This document shows, piece by piece, positions 1 through 7,312 of a stretch of 9,376 nt of DNA. The notes under the pieces are model-generated. The model was given only the letters and a program-made list of their open reading frames with translations, searched no databases and was not told the origin of the DNA. The position numbers and the translations under genes were made by a program. Each line of letters opens with the position of its first letter. The stretch's first letter is position 1. The DNA comes from CAMENZ01 sp041854955 (GTDB lineage: Bacteria; Bacillota; Clostridia; Peptostreptococcales; Anaerovoracaceae): positions 1-9,376 of the forward strand of contig JBHADF010000074.1 in assembly GCA_041854955.1 (NCBI GenBank), read 5' to 3'.

Positions 1-2672
1 ATATCTGGGATTACATGGATGACGGAAACATCATCATAGACGATCCTGACAGGATATATGAGATTTTGGAACTGGGGGAAGCTGAGAATAAAAGGGATTT
101 TCAGGTGCTCATGGAGCGGGGGCAGGCCATAAAGGAAGATTATAAAGCCCTTTCCGGAACGGAAGATTTCATGAAGGTCCTTAAGGAAAAGAATATAACC
201 TTGTTTACACCTTTTCCCAAGCGAATTAAAGGAGTGGAAACCTTTGATGAAATCCACAATGTGGAAGGCAGACAGCCCTTAAGCTTTGCCGGTAAAATGA
301 ATGTGCTGGAAAGCGAATTGAATTCCTATGCAAAGAAGGGCTACGAAATCACCATACTTTGCTCCACCGAGGAAAGAATTTCCAATCTGAGAGAATTTGT
401 GGAAAGAATCGGCCTGGAAAGCAAAATATCCTTTGCACAGGGAAGCTTGACCCAGGGTATTGACCTGCCCGGAGAGAAAAAGCTTTGGCTCTGCGAGAAC
501 GATATCTTTGCAAAGAGAAAAAAGCCTAACAAGAAAAAGTTTAAGGATAAGGGAAAAAAGATACAGGCCTTCGCCGATTTGCGAGAAGGTGATTTTGTCG
601 TTCATGAAAATCACGGCGTAGGTAAATTCCTGGCCATCGAGCAGCTGTCGGTGGAAGGGGAGAAAAAGGACTATATAAAGATAAAATATTCCGGCGACGA
701 CATGCTCTATGTTCCTGTAGAGCACATGGATATTGTACAAAAATACATAGGTGGTGACGGAACCGTACCTAAGATAAACAAGCTGGCAGGCGGAGAATGG
801 AAGGCTACAAAGGCTAAAGCCAAGGCAGCCATAGCTGTTATGGCCAAGGATTTAATAGACCTTTACGCCACTCGCTCCATGAGGCCGGGACACAGCTTCG
901 GCACGGACACGGCATGGCAGCAGGAATTTGAGGAGGCCTTCCCCTATGAGGAAACCGATGACCAGCTCCAGGCCATAAAAGAGATAAAGGCGGATATGGA
1001 AAAGCCTTTCTCCATGGACAGGCTGCTCTTAGGTGATGTAGGCTTCGGCAAGACGGAGGTAGCCGCAAGGGCTATCTTCAAGTGCCTTACCGACGGAAAG
1101 CAGGCCGCTGTGCTTGTACCGACTACAATCCTGGCAAACCAACATTTCTATACTTTGAAAGAACGCTTTGAGCATTTTCCCTTTAAGGTAGAGGTGTTGT
1201 CCCGCTTCAGAAGCCCGACTCAGCAGTCGGATATCGTGAAAAAGCTGGAAAAGGGAGAAATCGACCTGATTATAGGAACTCATCGTCTGCTGTCAAAGGA
1301 CATTAAATTCAAGGATCTGGGACTTTTGGTAGTAGATGAGGAGCAAAGGTTCGGCGTAGAGGATAAAGAGCGCATTAAAAAGCTGAAGACCAATGTGGAT
1401 GTGCTAACATTGTCAGCCACACCCATACCGAGAACCCTTAATATGTCTCTGACAGGAATTAAGGATATGAGCGTCATAGAGGAACCTCCGGAGGAAAGGT
1501 ATCCGGTGCAGACCTATGTTTTAGAGCAGGATGAAGCCCTCCTGAAGGAAGTTATAGAGCGAGAGCTGGGAAGAGGCGGACAGGTTTACGTTGTGTATAA
1601 TCGAGTACGTGGAATTCACGGCATAGCAGAGAAGATAGGAAATCTGGTGCCGGAAGCCAATATTGTAATAGGCCACGGACAGATGAACGAGCATAGCCTG
1701 GAAAATGTCATGCTGGAATTCATAAACGGGGAGGCCAATGTTTTGGTGGCCACCACCATTATAGAATCAGGGCTTGATATTCCCAATGCCAACACCATGG
1801 TTATAATGGATGCCGACAGATACGGTCTGTCCCAGCTATACCAGCTGAGGGGAAGAGTAGGCCGCTCCAACAGAATGGCCTATGCCTATATGATGTATCA
1901 AAAGGATAAGGTTCTAAACGAACAAGCGGAGAAGAGGCTAAAAGCCATAAGAGAATTTACGGAGTTCGGCTCCGGCTTTAAGGTGGCTATGAAAGACCTG
2001 GAGATAAGAGGTGCCGGAAACATGCTGGGAACGGCTCAATCGGGCCACATCATGAACATCGGTTATGAGCTGTATTGCAAAATGGTTGATAACGCGGTAA
2101 GGGCTTTGCAGGGAGAAATCGTAAACGATAATAAGGAAGAAACCTCAGTGGAAATACCCGTATCCGCATATATCTCATCCGGATACATTGAAGACGAGGG
2201 CTTGAAGCTGGAAATGTATAAGAAAATCGCAGCCATAAGAAGCTATGATGACGAAGACGATATCATAGACGAGCTTATGGACAGATTCGGAGATGTGCCG
2301 CAGGAAACCGTAAACCTAATTAAAATATCCCATGTGCGTTATCTGGCTGAGGAGTTGTCCGTAGAAAGGATTCACAGAATAAAGGATGGGGTAGGAGCGT
2401 TGCCCAGTGCTACAAAAAAGGTATTGAAAGCATCTGTCAAAAATGCCGGTGTGAAGCTTCTCTTCGATTTTGCGGAGAAAAACTCCTTAAGCGGTGCAGC
2501 CTTGTTTAATCTCAATGAGAAGCTGGGAAACAGAGTCTTCGTCCACGGAGGAACAAAGCCTTACATCCGCTTGACCACAAGCCAATCCAAAATGCTTCAG
2601 GATTCCATAGAGCTTTTGGAAATATTATATGAAAACAAGAAGACCTTTCGTAGGGAAGACGCTTTGAATTAG
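1..2672 (+). CDS. mfd: Transcription-repair coupling factor Mfd (5'-truncated by window edge)
   Basis: Mfd is a DNA translocase that removes RNA polymerase stalled at lesions and recruits UvrA for nucleotide excision repair. The frame is open from base 3, so the ATG at 15 is an internal methionine. About 290 N-terminal residues (most of the UvrB-like module) are missing compared with the usual length near 1,170. Counting from that methionine, a D3-like segment lies near 85-165. The CarD-like RNA polymerase-interacting domain starts near 188, with EGDFVVHENHGVGKF at 191-205. The helicase core carries Walker A GDVGFGKT (340-347), the DEEQ box (441-444), SATPIPRTL (motif III), TTIIESGLDIPNANT (motif V) and QLRGRVGR (motif VI, 610-617). 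The C-terminal TRCF domain spans roughly 705-850. All ATPase motifs are intact. No convincing terminator follows the TAG at 2670-2672. Identification is essentially certain; the upstream end cannot be judged. Confidence 0.97.
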   Translation, partial: IWDYMDDGNIIIDDPDRIYEILELGEAENKRDFQVLMERGQAIKEDYKALSGTEDFMKVLKEKNITLFTPFPKRIKGVETFDEIHNVEGRQPLSFAGKMNVLESELNSYAKKGYEITILCSTEERISNLREFVERIGLESKISFAQGSLTQGIDLPGEKKLWLCENDIFAKRKKPNKKKFKDKGKKIQAFADLREGDFVVHENHGVGKFLAIEQLSVEGEKKDYIKIKYSGDDMLYVPVEHMDIVQKYIGGDGTVPKINKLAGGEWKATKAKAKAAIAVMAKDLIDLYATRSMRPGHSFGTDTAWQQEFEEAFPYEETDDQLQAIKEIKADMEKPFSMDRLLLGDVGFGKTEVAARAIFKCLTDGKQAAVLVPTTILANQHFYTLKERFEHFPFKVEVLSRFRSPTQQSDIVKKLEKGEIDLIIGTHRLLSKDIKFKDLGLLVVDEEQRFGVEDKERIKKLKTNVDVLTLSATPIPRTLNMSLTGIKDMSVIEEPPEERYPVQTYVLEQDEALLKEVIERELGRGGQVYVVYNRVRGIHGIAEKIGNLVPEANIVIGHGQMNEHSLENVMLEFINGEANVLVATTIIESGLDIPNANTMVIMDADRYGLSQLYQLRGRVGRSNRMAYAYMMYQKDKVLNEQAEKRLKAIREFTEFGSGFKVAMKDLEIRGAGNMLGTAQSGHIMNIGYELYCKMVDNAVRALQGEIVNDNKEETSVEIPVSAYISSGYIEDEGLKLEMYKKIAAIRSYDDEDDIIDELMDRFGDVPQETVNLIKISHVRYLAEELSVERIHRIKDGVGALPSATKKVLKASVKNAGVKLLFDFAEKNSLSGAALFNLNEKLGNRVFVHGGTKPYIRLTTSQSKMLQDSIELLEILYENKKTFRREDALN

Positions 2673-2704
2673 TCGATTTTCACGGATGAATTTTATTAGA
2701 AATA

Positions 2705-2733
2705 TTGGAAAATCAAGAACAATGTGATATACT
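2705..2733 (+). promoter_or_regulatory. Sigma-A-type promoter for the amidohydrolase gene
   Basis: A TTGGAA -35 box (2705-2710) is separated by exactly 17 bp from a TATACT -10 box (2728-2733). The -10 is preceded by TG at 2725-2726, giving an extended -10 element. The predicted start of transcription is near 2740, which leaves a leader of about 37 bases before the ATG at 2777. This is inferred from consensus matching only. The TTG that begins the longest open frame (2705) is therefore better read as part of the -35 box than as a start codon. It suggests that the downstream genes can be expressed independently of mfd. Confidence 0.65.
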
Positions 2734-2776
2734 AATCGGATGTATCATAGTTGCTTGTATGAAAAGGAGCAGAAAA

Positions 2777-4063
2777 ATGATTTTTAACAATATAACCATA
2801 TTGGATGAAAACTTTGCAGCCCAAGAGGATATGTATGTGGCCGTAAAGGATGAAAAAATCGCTTATATAGGGAAAGAACGGCCTGACGGCTATTATGGCA
2901 GATGCTATGACGGCCGCGGAAAGCTTTTGATGCCGGCCTTTTACAATTCCCATGGCCATTCTCCCATGTCACTCATGAGAGGCTACGGAGAAAATATGGC
3001 CCTTCAGGACTGGCTAAGCAAAAGGATTTTCCCCTTCGAGGAGAAGCTGACAGGTGAGGCAGTGTATTGGGGAACCATGCTTTCCATGGCGGAATCCGCC
3101 AGATTTGGCATAGTGTCCACCACGGATATGTATTATTTTCTCGATGATATGGCGGCTGCTGTTTCCAAGGCCGGAATGAAGAGCAACCTTTCGAGAGGCA
3201 TAGTCCAGTTTGATGACAGCAATCCCTGGGAAATGGTGTCCATGGCGGAAATGAAGAAGGCCTTTGAGAAATACCATAACAGCTGCGGAGGGAAGATAAA
3301 AATAGATATGTGTATCCACGGAGAATACACCTCCAAGCCGGAAACCGTCAAGGCTGTGGCCGAATATGCCAAAGCCGTAGGGGGAAATATGCACATACAC
3401 ATTTCGGAAACCCAATCTGAGCATTTAGATTGCAAAGAGCGGCACGGAAAAACTCCTGTGAGATATTTTGCGGATTTAGGTGCATGGGATGTGCCGGCTA
3501 CAGCTGCCCATTGCGTTTGGATAGAAGGGGAAGACTTCGATATCCTAAAGGAAAAAAATGTAACGGTAGCATCGAATCCTGCCAGCAACCTGAAGTTGGC
3601 CAGCGGTGTGTGCAATGTGCCGGAGCTCCTCAGAAAGGGTGTCAATGTGGCAATCGGTACAGACAGCGTGGCATCCAACAATAACCTGAACTTCTTCGAG
3701 GAAATGAAGCTCTTTGCCATGACGTCGAAGATGATGTACAAGGATCCTACAGCCGTTACTCCCGTAGAAACCTTAAGGGCCGCCACCGTAAACGGAGCAA
3801 GAGGCCAGGGAAGATTTGACTGCGGATTGGTAAAGGAAGGCTTTAAGGCGGACCTTATTGTCTTGGATATCGATAAGCCGTATATGAGCCCGGTGCACAG
3901 TCTGGCAACGAATTTGGTCTACTCGGCAGTAGGAACCGATGTGGAGCTGACCATGGCAGACGGGGAAATCCTCTATGAAAACGGAGAATATAAAAAGCTG
4001 GACATAGAGGCGACTATGTTCAACGCCCAAAAGGCTACGACAGCCATATTGAAGGCTTTATAG
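2777..4063 (+). CDS. mtaD: Amidohydrolase, MTA/SAH deaminase family
   Basis: This is a 428-residue metal-dependent deaminase of the amidohydrolase superfamily. The family deaminates 5'-methylthioadenosine, S-adenosylhomocysteine or related purines in the cytosol, often as a salvage route for SAM by-products. The metal site is complete: HGH at residues 59-61, HIHISET at 206-212 with H208 as the likely ligand, H245 in AAHCVW, and D296 in GTDSVASNNNLNFFEEM, a signature typical of this group. The start at 2777 is chosen because AGGAG (2765-2769) lies 7 bases upstream. An in-frame ATG at 2759 lies upstream of that Shine-Dalgarno and would add six residues. An extended frame back to 2705 would overlap the promoter. 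It has its own promoter and is followed after 31 bases by the flippase gene. It occupies the position where spoVT lies in Bacillus. The substrate is not determined by sequence: relatives act on 8-oxoguanine, guanine or s-triazines. Confidence 0.9.
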   Translation: MIFNNITILDENFAAQEDMYVAVKDEKIAYIGKERPDGYYGRCYDGRGKLLMPAFYNSHGHSPMSLMRGYGENMALQDWLSKRIFPFEEKLTGEAVYWGTMLSMAESARFGIVSTTDMYYFLDDMAAAVSKAGMKSNLSRGIVQFDDSNPWEMVSMAEMKKAFEKYHNSCGGKIKIDMCIHGEYTSKPETVKAVAEYAKAVGGNMHIHISETQSEHLDCKERHGKTPVRYFADLGAWDVPATAAHCVWIEGEDFDILKEKNVTVASNPASNLKLASGVCNVPELLRKGVNVAIGTDSVASNNNLNFFEEMKLFAMTSKMMYKDPTAVTPVETLRAATVNGARGQGRFDCGLVKEGFKADLIVLDIDKPYMSPVHSLATNLVYSAVGTDVELTMADGEILYENGEYKKLDIEATMFNAQKATTAILKAL

Positions 4064-4094
4064 GAAAATTGGACGAGAGAAAGGACATTTAAGT

Positions 4095-5702
4095 ATGTCA
4101 GAAAATAAATTTTTAAAAGGTGCGGCCGTTTTAGGAATTGCCGGTATTTTTACCAAGGTGCTGGGAATGTTTTTCCGAATACCTCTTACAAACTGGGTCG
4201 GAGCGGAAGGTTTGTCATATTACGGAGCAGTTTATCCCATATATACCTTCTTCCTGATATTATCCACAGCAGGTATACCGGTAGCTATATCGAGAATGGT
4301 ATCTGAACGAATAGCTGTAAAGAATTACGGCGGCGCCCACAAGGTGTTCAGAACCTCCGTGTGGCTCATGGGATCCATAGGTATGGCCTCCTTCCTAATA
4401 GTATATTTCGGAGCCGGCTTTATAGAAAAGGTGGTTTTGAAAAACCCGGGAACCATATACTCCCTTCAGGCCATAGCGCCGTCCCTTTTGATAGTGCCTA
4501 TCATGGCCGCCTACAGAGGTTATTTTCAGGGAAGGCAAAACATGAACCCGACGGCAATATCCCAGCTCATAGAGCAGCTTTTCAGGGTAATCGTCGGCTT
4601 AGGCTTGGCTTATTATCTCATAAAAGCAGGATTTCCCGCTGTAAGTGCCGGTGCCATCTTCGGAGGAACTGCCGGTGCAGGAGTGGGCCTCTTCGTAGTG
4701 ATTTTAATATATCTCATGAGCTATAAAACCATAAAGAGGTATATTAACAGGAATAAATCCCACATAGAAGATGAAAAGAGCAGCGACATAGTTAAAAAGA
4801 TGCTGACCATAGCAGTTCCCATCACCATAGGTGCGTGTATTTTACCCCTGGTAAATGCCATAGACGCCATGCTGGTGCTGAGAAGACTGCAGGCGGCAGG
4901 CTGGACCCTGATAGAATCCAAGCTTCTCTGGGGAAGATTGGCCGGCTATGTAAGCGCCCTGGTAGGAATGCCTCAGGTTCTCATTCAGGCTATAGTGATG
5001 AGCCTGGTACCGGCCATAGCGGCCAGCTACAAGCTGAATAACCATAAGGAGGTAGAGCAAAATATAGGCTTTGCCATGAGAGCATCTATGATAATAGGCT
5101 TCCCATGTGCTATGGGAATGTTGGCTCTGTCAAAACCCATTCTGCTCCTCTTGTATCCTCGCCAGGTGGAAGAGGCCACAGGAGCTGTACCCACCCTGAT
5201 GATAATGTGTATAAGCATCATCTTTTTATCCACCATGCAGACTCTCACAGGAGCCTTGCAGGGTATAGACAAGCAGATGATACCGGTGAAAAATCTGGCC
5301 ATAGGTGCTTTGGCAAAGGTTGTGGTTACATATATACTTCTGGGAATAAAATTTATAAACATAAACGGTGCTCCCATAGGAACCATCGTAGCTTACTTTG
5401 TTGCCACCGTTTTGAACATGAGATATATAAGGCGGGTAGCAGGAGTAAAGCTTGATATGGGGCTTACCTTCGTCAGACCCTTTATCGCATCCGGCATCAT
5501 GGGTGTGGCGGCGTGGCTCATGTACAAGCTTTCCTTCATGATAATAAGGAGTAACGCTTTATCTACCATGGCAGCCATAGGCGTAGGCGCAATTATGTAC
5601 GGAATCCTCATAATGTATATGGGCGTTATAACCAAGGACGAAATTGCCAAGCTGCCTAAGGGGGATAAAATCGTTAAGGCTATAGGTCGCTTTGTAAAAT
5701 AG
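4095..5702 (+). CDS. Polysaccharide/lipid II flippase-like membrane protein (SpoVB/YabM/MurJ family)
   Basis: This 535-residue polytopic membrane protein belongs to the MOP (MATE/MVF) exporter superfamily. Members move lipid-linked sugars such as lipid II or spore-cortex and capsule precursors across the cytoplasmic membrane. About 14 hydrophobic helices are visible. Family-typical stretches include FTKVLGMFFRIPLTNWVG (19-36), GIPVAISRMVSE (60-71) and RGYFQGRQNMNPTAISQLIE (141-160). A charged cytoplasmic loop falls near 210-233. Length matches SpoVB/YabM (about 515-535). The start at 4095 is backed by AAAGGA (4080-4085) with a 9-base spacer. The position between the mfd region and mazG matches B. 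subtilis yabM. With no spoVT or yabP/yabQ nearby, a general cell-wall (MurJ-like) role is as likely as a sporulation role. I cannot separate SpoVB, YabM and MurJ subfamilies by eye, so no symbol is given. Confidence 0.93.
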   Translation: MSENKFLKGAAVLGIAGIFTKVLGMFFRIPLTNWVGAEGLSYYGAVYPIYTFFLILSTAGIPVAISRMVSERIAVKNYGGAHKVFRTSVWLMGSIGMASFLIVYFGAGFIEKVVLKNPGTIYSLQAIAPSLLIVPIMAAYRGYFQGRQNMNPTAISQLIEQLFRVIVGLGLAYYLIKAGFPAVSAGAIFGGTAGAGVGLFVVILIYLMSYKTIKRYINRNKSHIEDEKSSDIVKKMLTIAVPITIGACILPLVNAIDAMLVLRRLQAAGWTLIESKLLWGRLAGYVSALVGMPQVLIQAIVMSLVPAIAASYKLNNHKEVEQNIGFAMRASMIIGFPCAMGMLALSKPILLLLYPRQVEEATGAVPTLMIMCISIIFLSTMQTLTGALQGIDKQMIPVKNLAIGALAKVVVTYILLGIKFININGAPIGTIVAYFVATVLNMRYIRRVAGVKLDMGLTFVRPFIASGIMGVAAWLMYKLSFMIIRSNALSTMAAIGVGAIMYGILIMYMGVITKDEIAKLPKGDKIVKAIGRFVK

Positions 5703-5704
5703 GT

Positions 5705-6568
5705 ATGAGCAATATGACTGAAAACAGAAAAGAAAAATATATACATCTGTATAAAGAAGGTGAAGACAAGAAAGAAGCCTTTGAAAGGCTTTATGAAATC
5801 GTTAAAATCCTAAGGGTGGAGTGCCCCTGGGACAGAGAACAGACCCATGAGAGCATCAGGAAAGGCATGATTGAAGAGGCCTACGAGGTTGTAGAGGCCA
5901 TCAATACCGGTGATATGGCCAATCTCAGGGAAGAGCTGGGAGATGTGCTTTTACAGGTGGTATTTCATGGAAATCTTGCGGAAGAATCGGGAGAATTTGA
6001 CCTAAAGGATGTCATAAATGAAGAGTGCGATAAAATGATAAGACGCCATCCTCATGTTTTTTTGGAAGAAAGGTCAAATAAAAACATAAAATCTATTGAC
6101 AAAGTCCTTGAAAAATGGGAAAATATCAAGGAACAGGAGAGGGGAAGCAGTAAAGTGTCCTCTCGAATGAATGAAGTCCCCAAGGCCCTGCCCGCTTTAA
6201 TGCGCTCTTATAAAATTCAAAAGAGGGCTGCGGAGTGCGGCTTCGATTGGGAAGATGTTTCAGGAGCCTTTGATAAGATCGTCGAGGAAACAGATGAGCT
6301 TATCAAGTGCTACAGGGACAATCCTCGCCGGAAGAAGGCCCTTGAGGAAGAATTGGGTGATCTACTGTTTTCATGTGTGAATGCGGCTAGATTTTTAGAT
6401 GTAGACCCTGAGATTTCATTAACGTGCACTATCAATAAGTTCATACGCCGATTTACTTATGTTGAAGAGAGCGCCTTAGCTTGCGGAAAGACCCTCGAAG
6501 ACATGAGTCTGAAAGAGATGGATGAGCTTTGGAACCGAGCCAAAGAGCAAGAGGTTTCCGAGTGGTGA
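5705..6568 (+). CDS. mazG: Nucleoside triphosphate pyrophosphohydrolase MazG (stand-alone)
   Basis: MazG hydrolyses NTPs and dNTPs to NMP plus pyrophosphate, clearing non-canonical nucleotides and, in some bacteria, modulating (p)ppGpp stress. The protein has 287 residues and two tandem MazG all-alpha domains. The first begins at LRVECPWDREQTHESIRKG (36-54) and has the metal-binding set E57, E58, E61 and E76, E77, D80 (EEAYE...EELGD). The second has E194, E195, E198 and E215, E216, D219 (VEETDE...EEELGD). Both acidic sets look complete. It begins 2 bases after the flippase stop, so translation is probably coupled. A second in-frame ATG at 5714 is better spaced from the weak ATAGG (5699-5703), so the true start may be three codons further in. 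B. subtilis YabN, at the same place, carries an N-terminal tetrapyrrole-methylase domain. That domain is absent here, making the protein resemble E. coli MazG (263 residues). Confidence 0.96.
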   Translation: MSNMTENRKEKYIHLYKEGEDKKEAFERLYEIVKILRVECPWDREQTHESIRKGMIEEAYEVVEAINTGDMANLREELGDVLLQVVFHGNLAEESGEFDLKDVINEECDKMIRRHPHVFLEERSNKNIKSIDKVLEKWENIKEQERGSSKVSSRMNEVPKALPALMRSYKIQKRAAECGFDWEDVSGAFDKIVEETDELIKCYRDNPRRKKALEEELGDLLFSCVNAARFLDVDPEISLTCTINKFIRRFTYVEESALACGKTLEDMSLKEMDELWNRAKEQEVSEW

Positions 6569-6610
6569 CATAAAAATTTATTTAAGCAATATTGCGAAGG
6601 AGGAATTTAA

Positions 6611-6889
6611 ATGAACAAGGCTGAATTAGTAGCTGCAGTTGCAGAAAAGACAGGATTCACAAAGAAGGATGCAGAAACAGCAATCAACGCTGTAGTAAAG
6701 AGCATCGAAGAAGCATTAGTAAAGGGTGACAAAGTACAGTTAATCGGATTTGGTACCTTTGAAACAAGAGAAAGAAAGGCAAGACAGGGAAGAAATCCCA
6801 GAAAGCCTGAAGAAGTTATTAAGATTGCAGCATCCAAGGCTCCTACTTTCAAGGCAGGTAAGGCTTTAAAGGACGCAGTAAACAAATAA
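6611..6889 (+). CDS. hup: DNA-binding protein HU
   Basis: HU is a small basic nucleoid protein that binds DNA as a dimer, bends it and stabilises repair, replication and recombination intermediates. The 92-residue protein matches the family along its whole length (usually 90-92). It shows MNKAELVAAVAEKTGFTKKD at the N-terminus and GFGTFETRERKARQGRNP (46-63) leading into the beta-arm. The arm-tip RNP has P63, the DNA-intercalating proline, and the tail is SKAPTFKAGKALKDAVN. The start is secured by an excellent AAGGAGG (6597-6603) 7 bases before the ATG. Codon choice is visibly narrower than in neighbouring genes (AAG, GCA, GAA and AGA dominate), as expected for a highly expressed protein. It lies 42 bases after mazG and is followed by three hairpins before rqcP. 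HU between mazG and rqcP is, as far as I recall, a common clostridial arrangement. Confidence 0.98.
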   Translation: MNKAELVAAVAEKTGFTKKDAETAINAVVKSIEEALVKGDKVQLIGFGTFETRERKARQGRNPRKPEEVIKIAASKAPTFKAGKALKDAVNK

Positions 6890-6896
6890 TCAAGTT

Positions 6897-6921
6897 AATA
6901 AAGGGTGAGAAACCCCTTATT
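6897..6921 (+). repeat. Stem-loop 1 after HU
   Basis: The arms 6897-6905 (AATAAAGGG) and 6913-6921 (CCCCTTATT) pair over 8 of 9 positions with one A-C mismatch and a 7-base loop. The structure starts 8 bases after the HU stop codon. There is no run of T directly after it, so it is not an ordinary terminator. It may protect the 3' end of the HU message or form part of the tandem structure with the next hairpin. Confidence 0.5.
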
Positions 6922-6925
6922 ATAT

Positions 6926-6948
6926 GCGGCCCCCTATTAGGGGGCTGC
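6926..6948 (+). terminator. GC-rich stem-loop 2 after HU, possible terminator or attenuator
   Basis: The arms 6926-6935 (GCGGCCCCCT) and 6939-6948 (AGGGGGCTGC) form a 10-bp stem with one G-U wobble and a 3-base loop, by far the most stable structure in the window's coding block. The downstream sequence is only moderately T-rich (TGAAATATTCTTT), so termination is probably incomplete. Partial termination or an RNA-processing barrier here would lower rqcP expression relative to the abundant HU. This role is inferred. Confidence 0.55.
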
Positions 6949-6960
6949 TGAAATATTCTT

Positions 6961-6985
6961 TAAACCTAAGCTCATTATAGGTTTA
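6961..6985 (+). repeat. Stem-loop 3 directly upstream of the rqcP ribosome binding site
   Basis: The arms 6961-6968 (TAAACCTA) and 6978-6985 (TAGGTTTA) are perfect reverse complements, giving an 8-bp stem with a 9-base loop. The hairpin ends one base before the rqcP Shine-Dalgarno (GAAAGG, 6987-6992). It could influence ribosome access or be a DNA operator. The sequence alone does not decide between the two. Confidence 0.5.
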
Positions 6986-6997
6986 CGAAAGGCACTT

Positions 6998-7249
6998 ATG
7001 AGAATAGACAAATTTCTTAAAAACTCTAGGCTTATAAAGCGAAGGACCATTGCAAAGGAAGCCTGTGATCAGGGGCGTATCTTTGTAAATGAAAAGGCCG
7101 CAAAGGCCGGGCTGGAGGTCAAGGAGGGCGACATCGTCCGAATTGAGTTCGGCAATAACTCGCTTACGGTTAAGGTTATAGAACTTTGCGAATCTTGTAA
7201 GAAGGAAGCCGCAACAGGAATGTATGAAATAATTCAGCAAAAGGGCTAA
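6998..7249 (+). CDS. rqcP: RqcP (YabO), S4-domain ribosome-associated quality control factor
   Basis: RqcP binds the 50S subunit carrying a stalled peptidyl-tRNA and works with RqcH to add poly-alanine tails that mark incomplete proteins for degradation. The protein has 83 residues, close to the B. subtilis length of 86. It is almost entirely one S4 RNA-binding fold: MRIDKFLKNSRLIKRRTIAK (1-20), DQGRIFVNEKAAKAGLEVKEGD (24-45), and a short tail with MYEII near 75-79. The basic helix RLIKRR (11-16), which contacts rRNA/tRNA in the family, is intact. The Shine-Dalgarno is GAAAGG with a short 5-base spacer. A CESC motif (C64, C67) is present in the tail where the B. subtilis protein, as I recall it, has no cysteines. 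The stop codon lies inside a terminator stem. Position after mazG/HU matches the conserved cluster. Confidence 0.95.
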   Translation: MRIDKFLKNSRLIKRRTIAKEACDQGRIFVNEKAAKAGLEVKEGDIVRIEFGNNSLTVKVIELCESCKKEAATGMYEIIQQKG

Positions 7250-7275
7250 ACCCGCTTAGGGCTTAGTCCTTTTGC
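7237..7275 (+). terminator. Probable rho-independent terminator overlapping the rqcP stop codon
   Basis: The arms 7237-7249 (GCAAAAGGGCTAA) and 7263-7275 (TTAGTCCTTTTGC) pair over 13 positions with a single G-U wobble. The loop holds a further CCC (7251-7253)/GGG (7259-7261) pairing around a 5-base inner loop. The TTTT at 7270-7273 follows the GC-rich inner stem, with AAAA facing it at 7239-7242, so it could act in both orientations. The rqcP TAA (7247-7249) is part of the left arm. Confidence 0.75.
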
Positions 7276-7312
7276 TATGACGGATATATAAGAGAGGTAG
7301 AGCATACATAGT

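Noticed and set aside
3133..3786. A 217-codon open frame on the minus strand inside the amidohydrolase gene
   Set aside because: It lies entirely opposite a gene with an intact metal site and clear family signatures, shows no recognisable domain, and has low-complexity Ser/Ala/Phe-rich content typical of an antisense shadow.
6565..6593. GTGACA-17 bp-AATATT as a separate HU promoter
   Set aside because: The -10 match is poor (4 of 6) and the predicted start near 6600 would fall inside the HU Shine-Dalgarno, leaving no usable leader. A promoter within mazG is possible but was not found.
6607..6885. A 92-codon minus-strand open frame almost exactly mirroring HU
   Set aside because: It arises from the strong codon bias of HU, which avoids stop codons on the opposite strand. 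There is no ribosome binding site or family resemblance.
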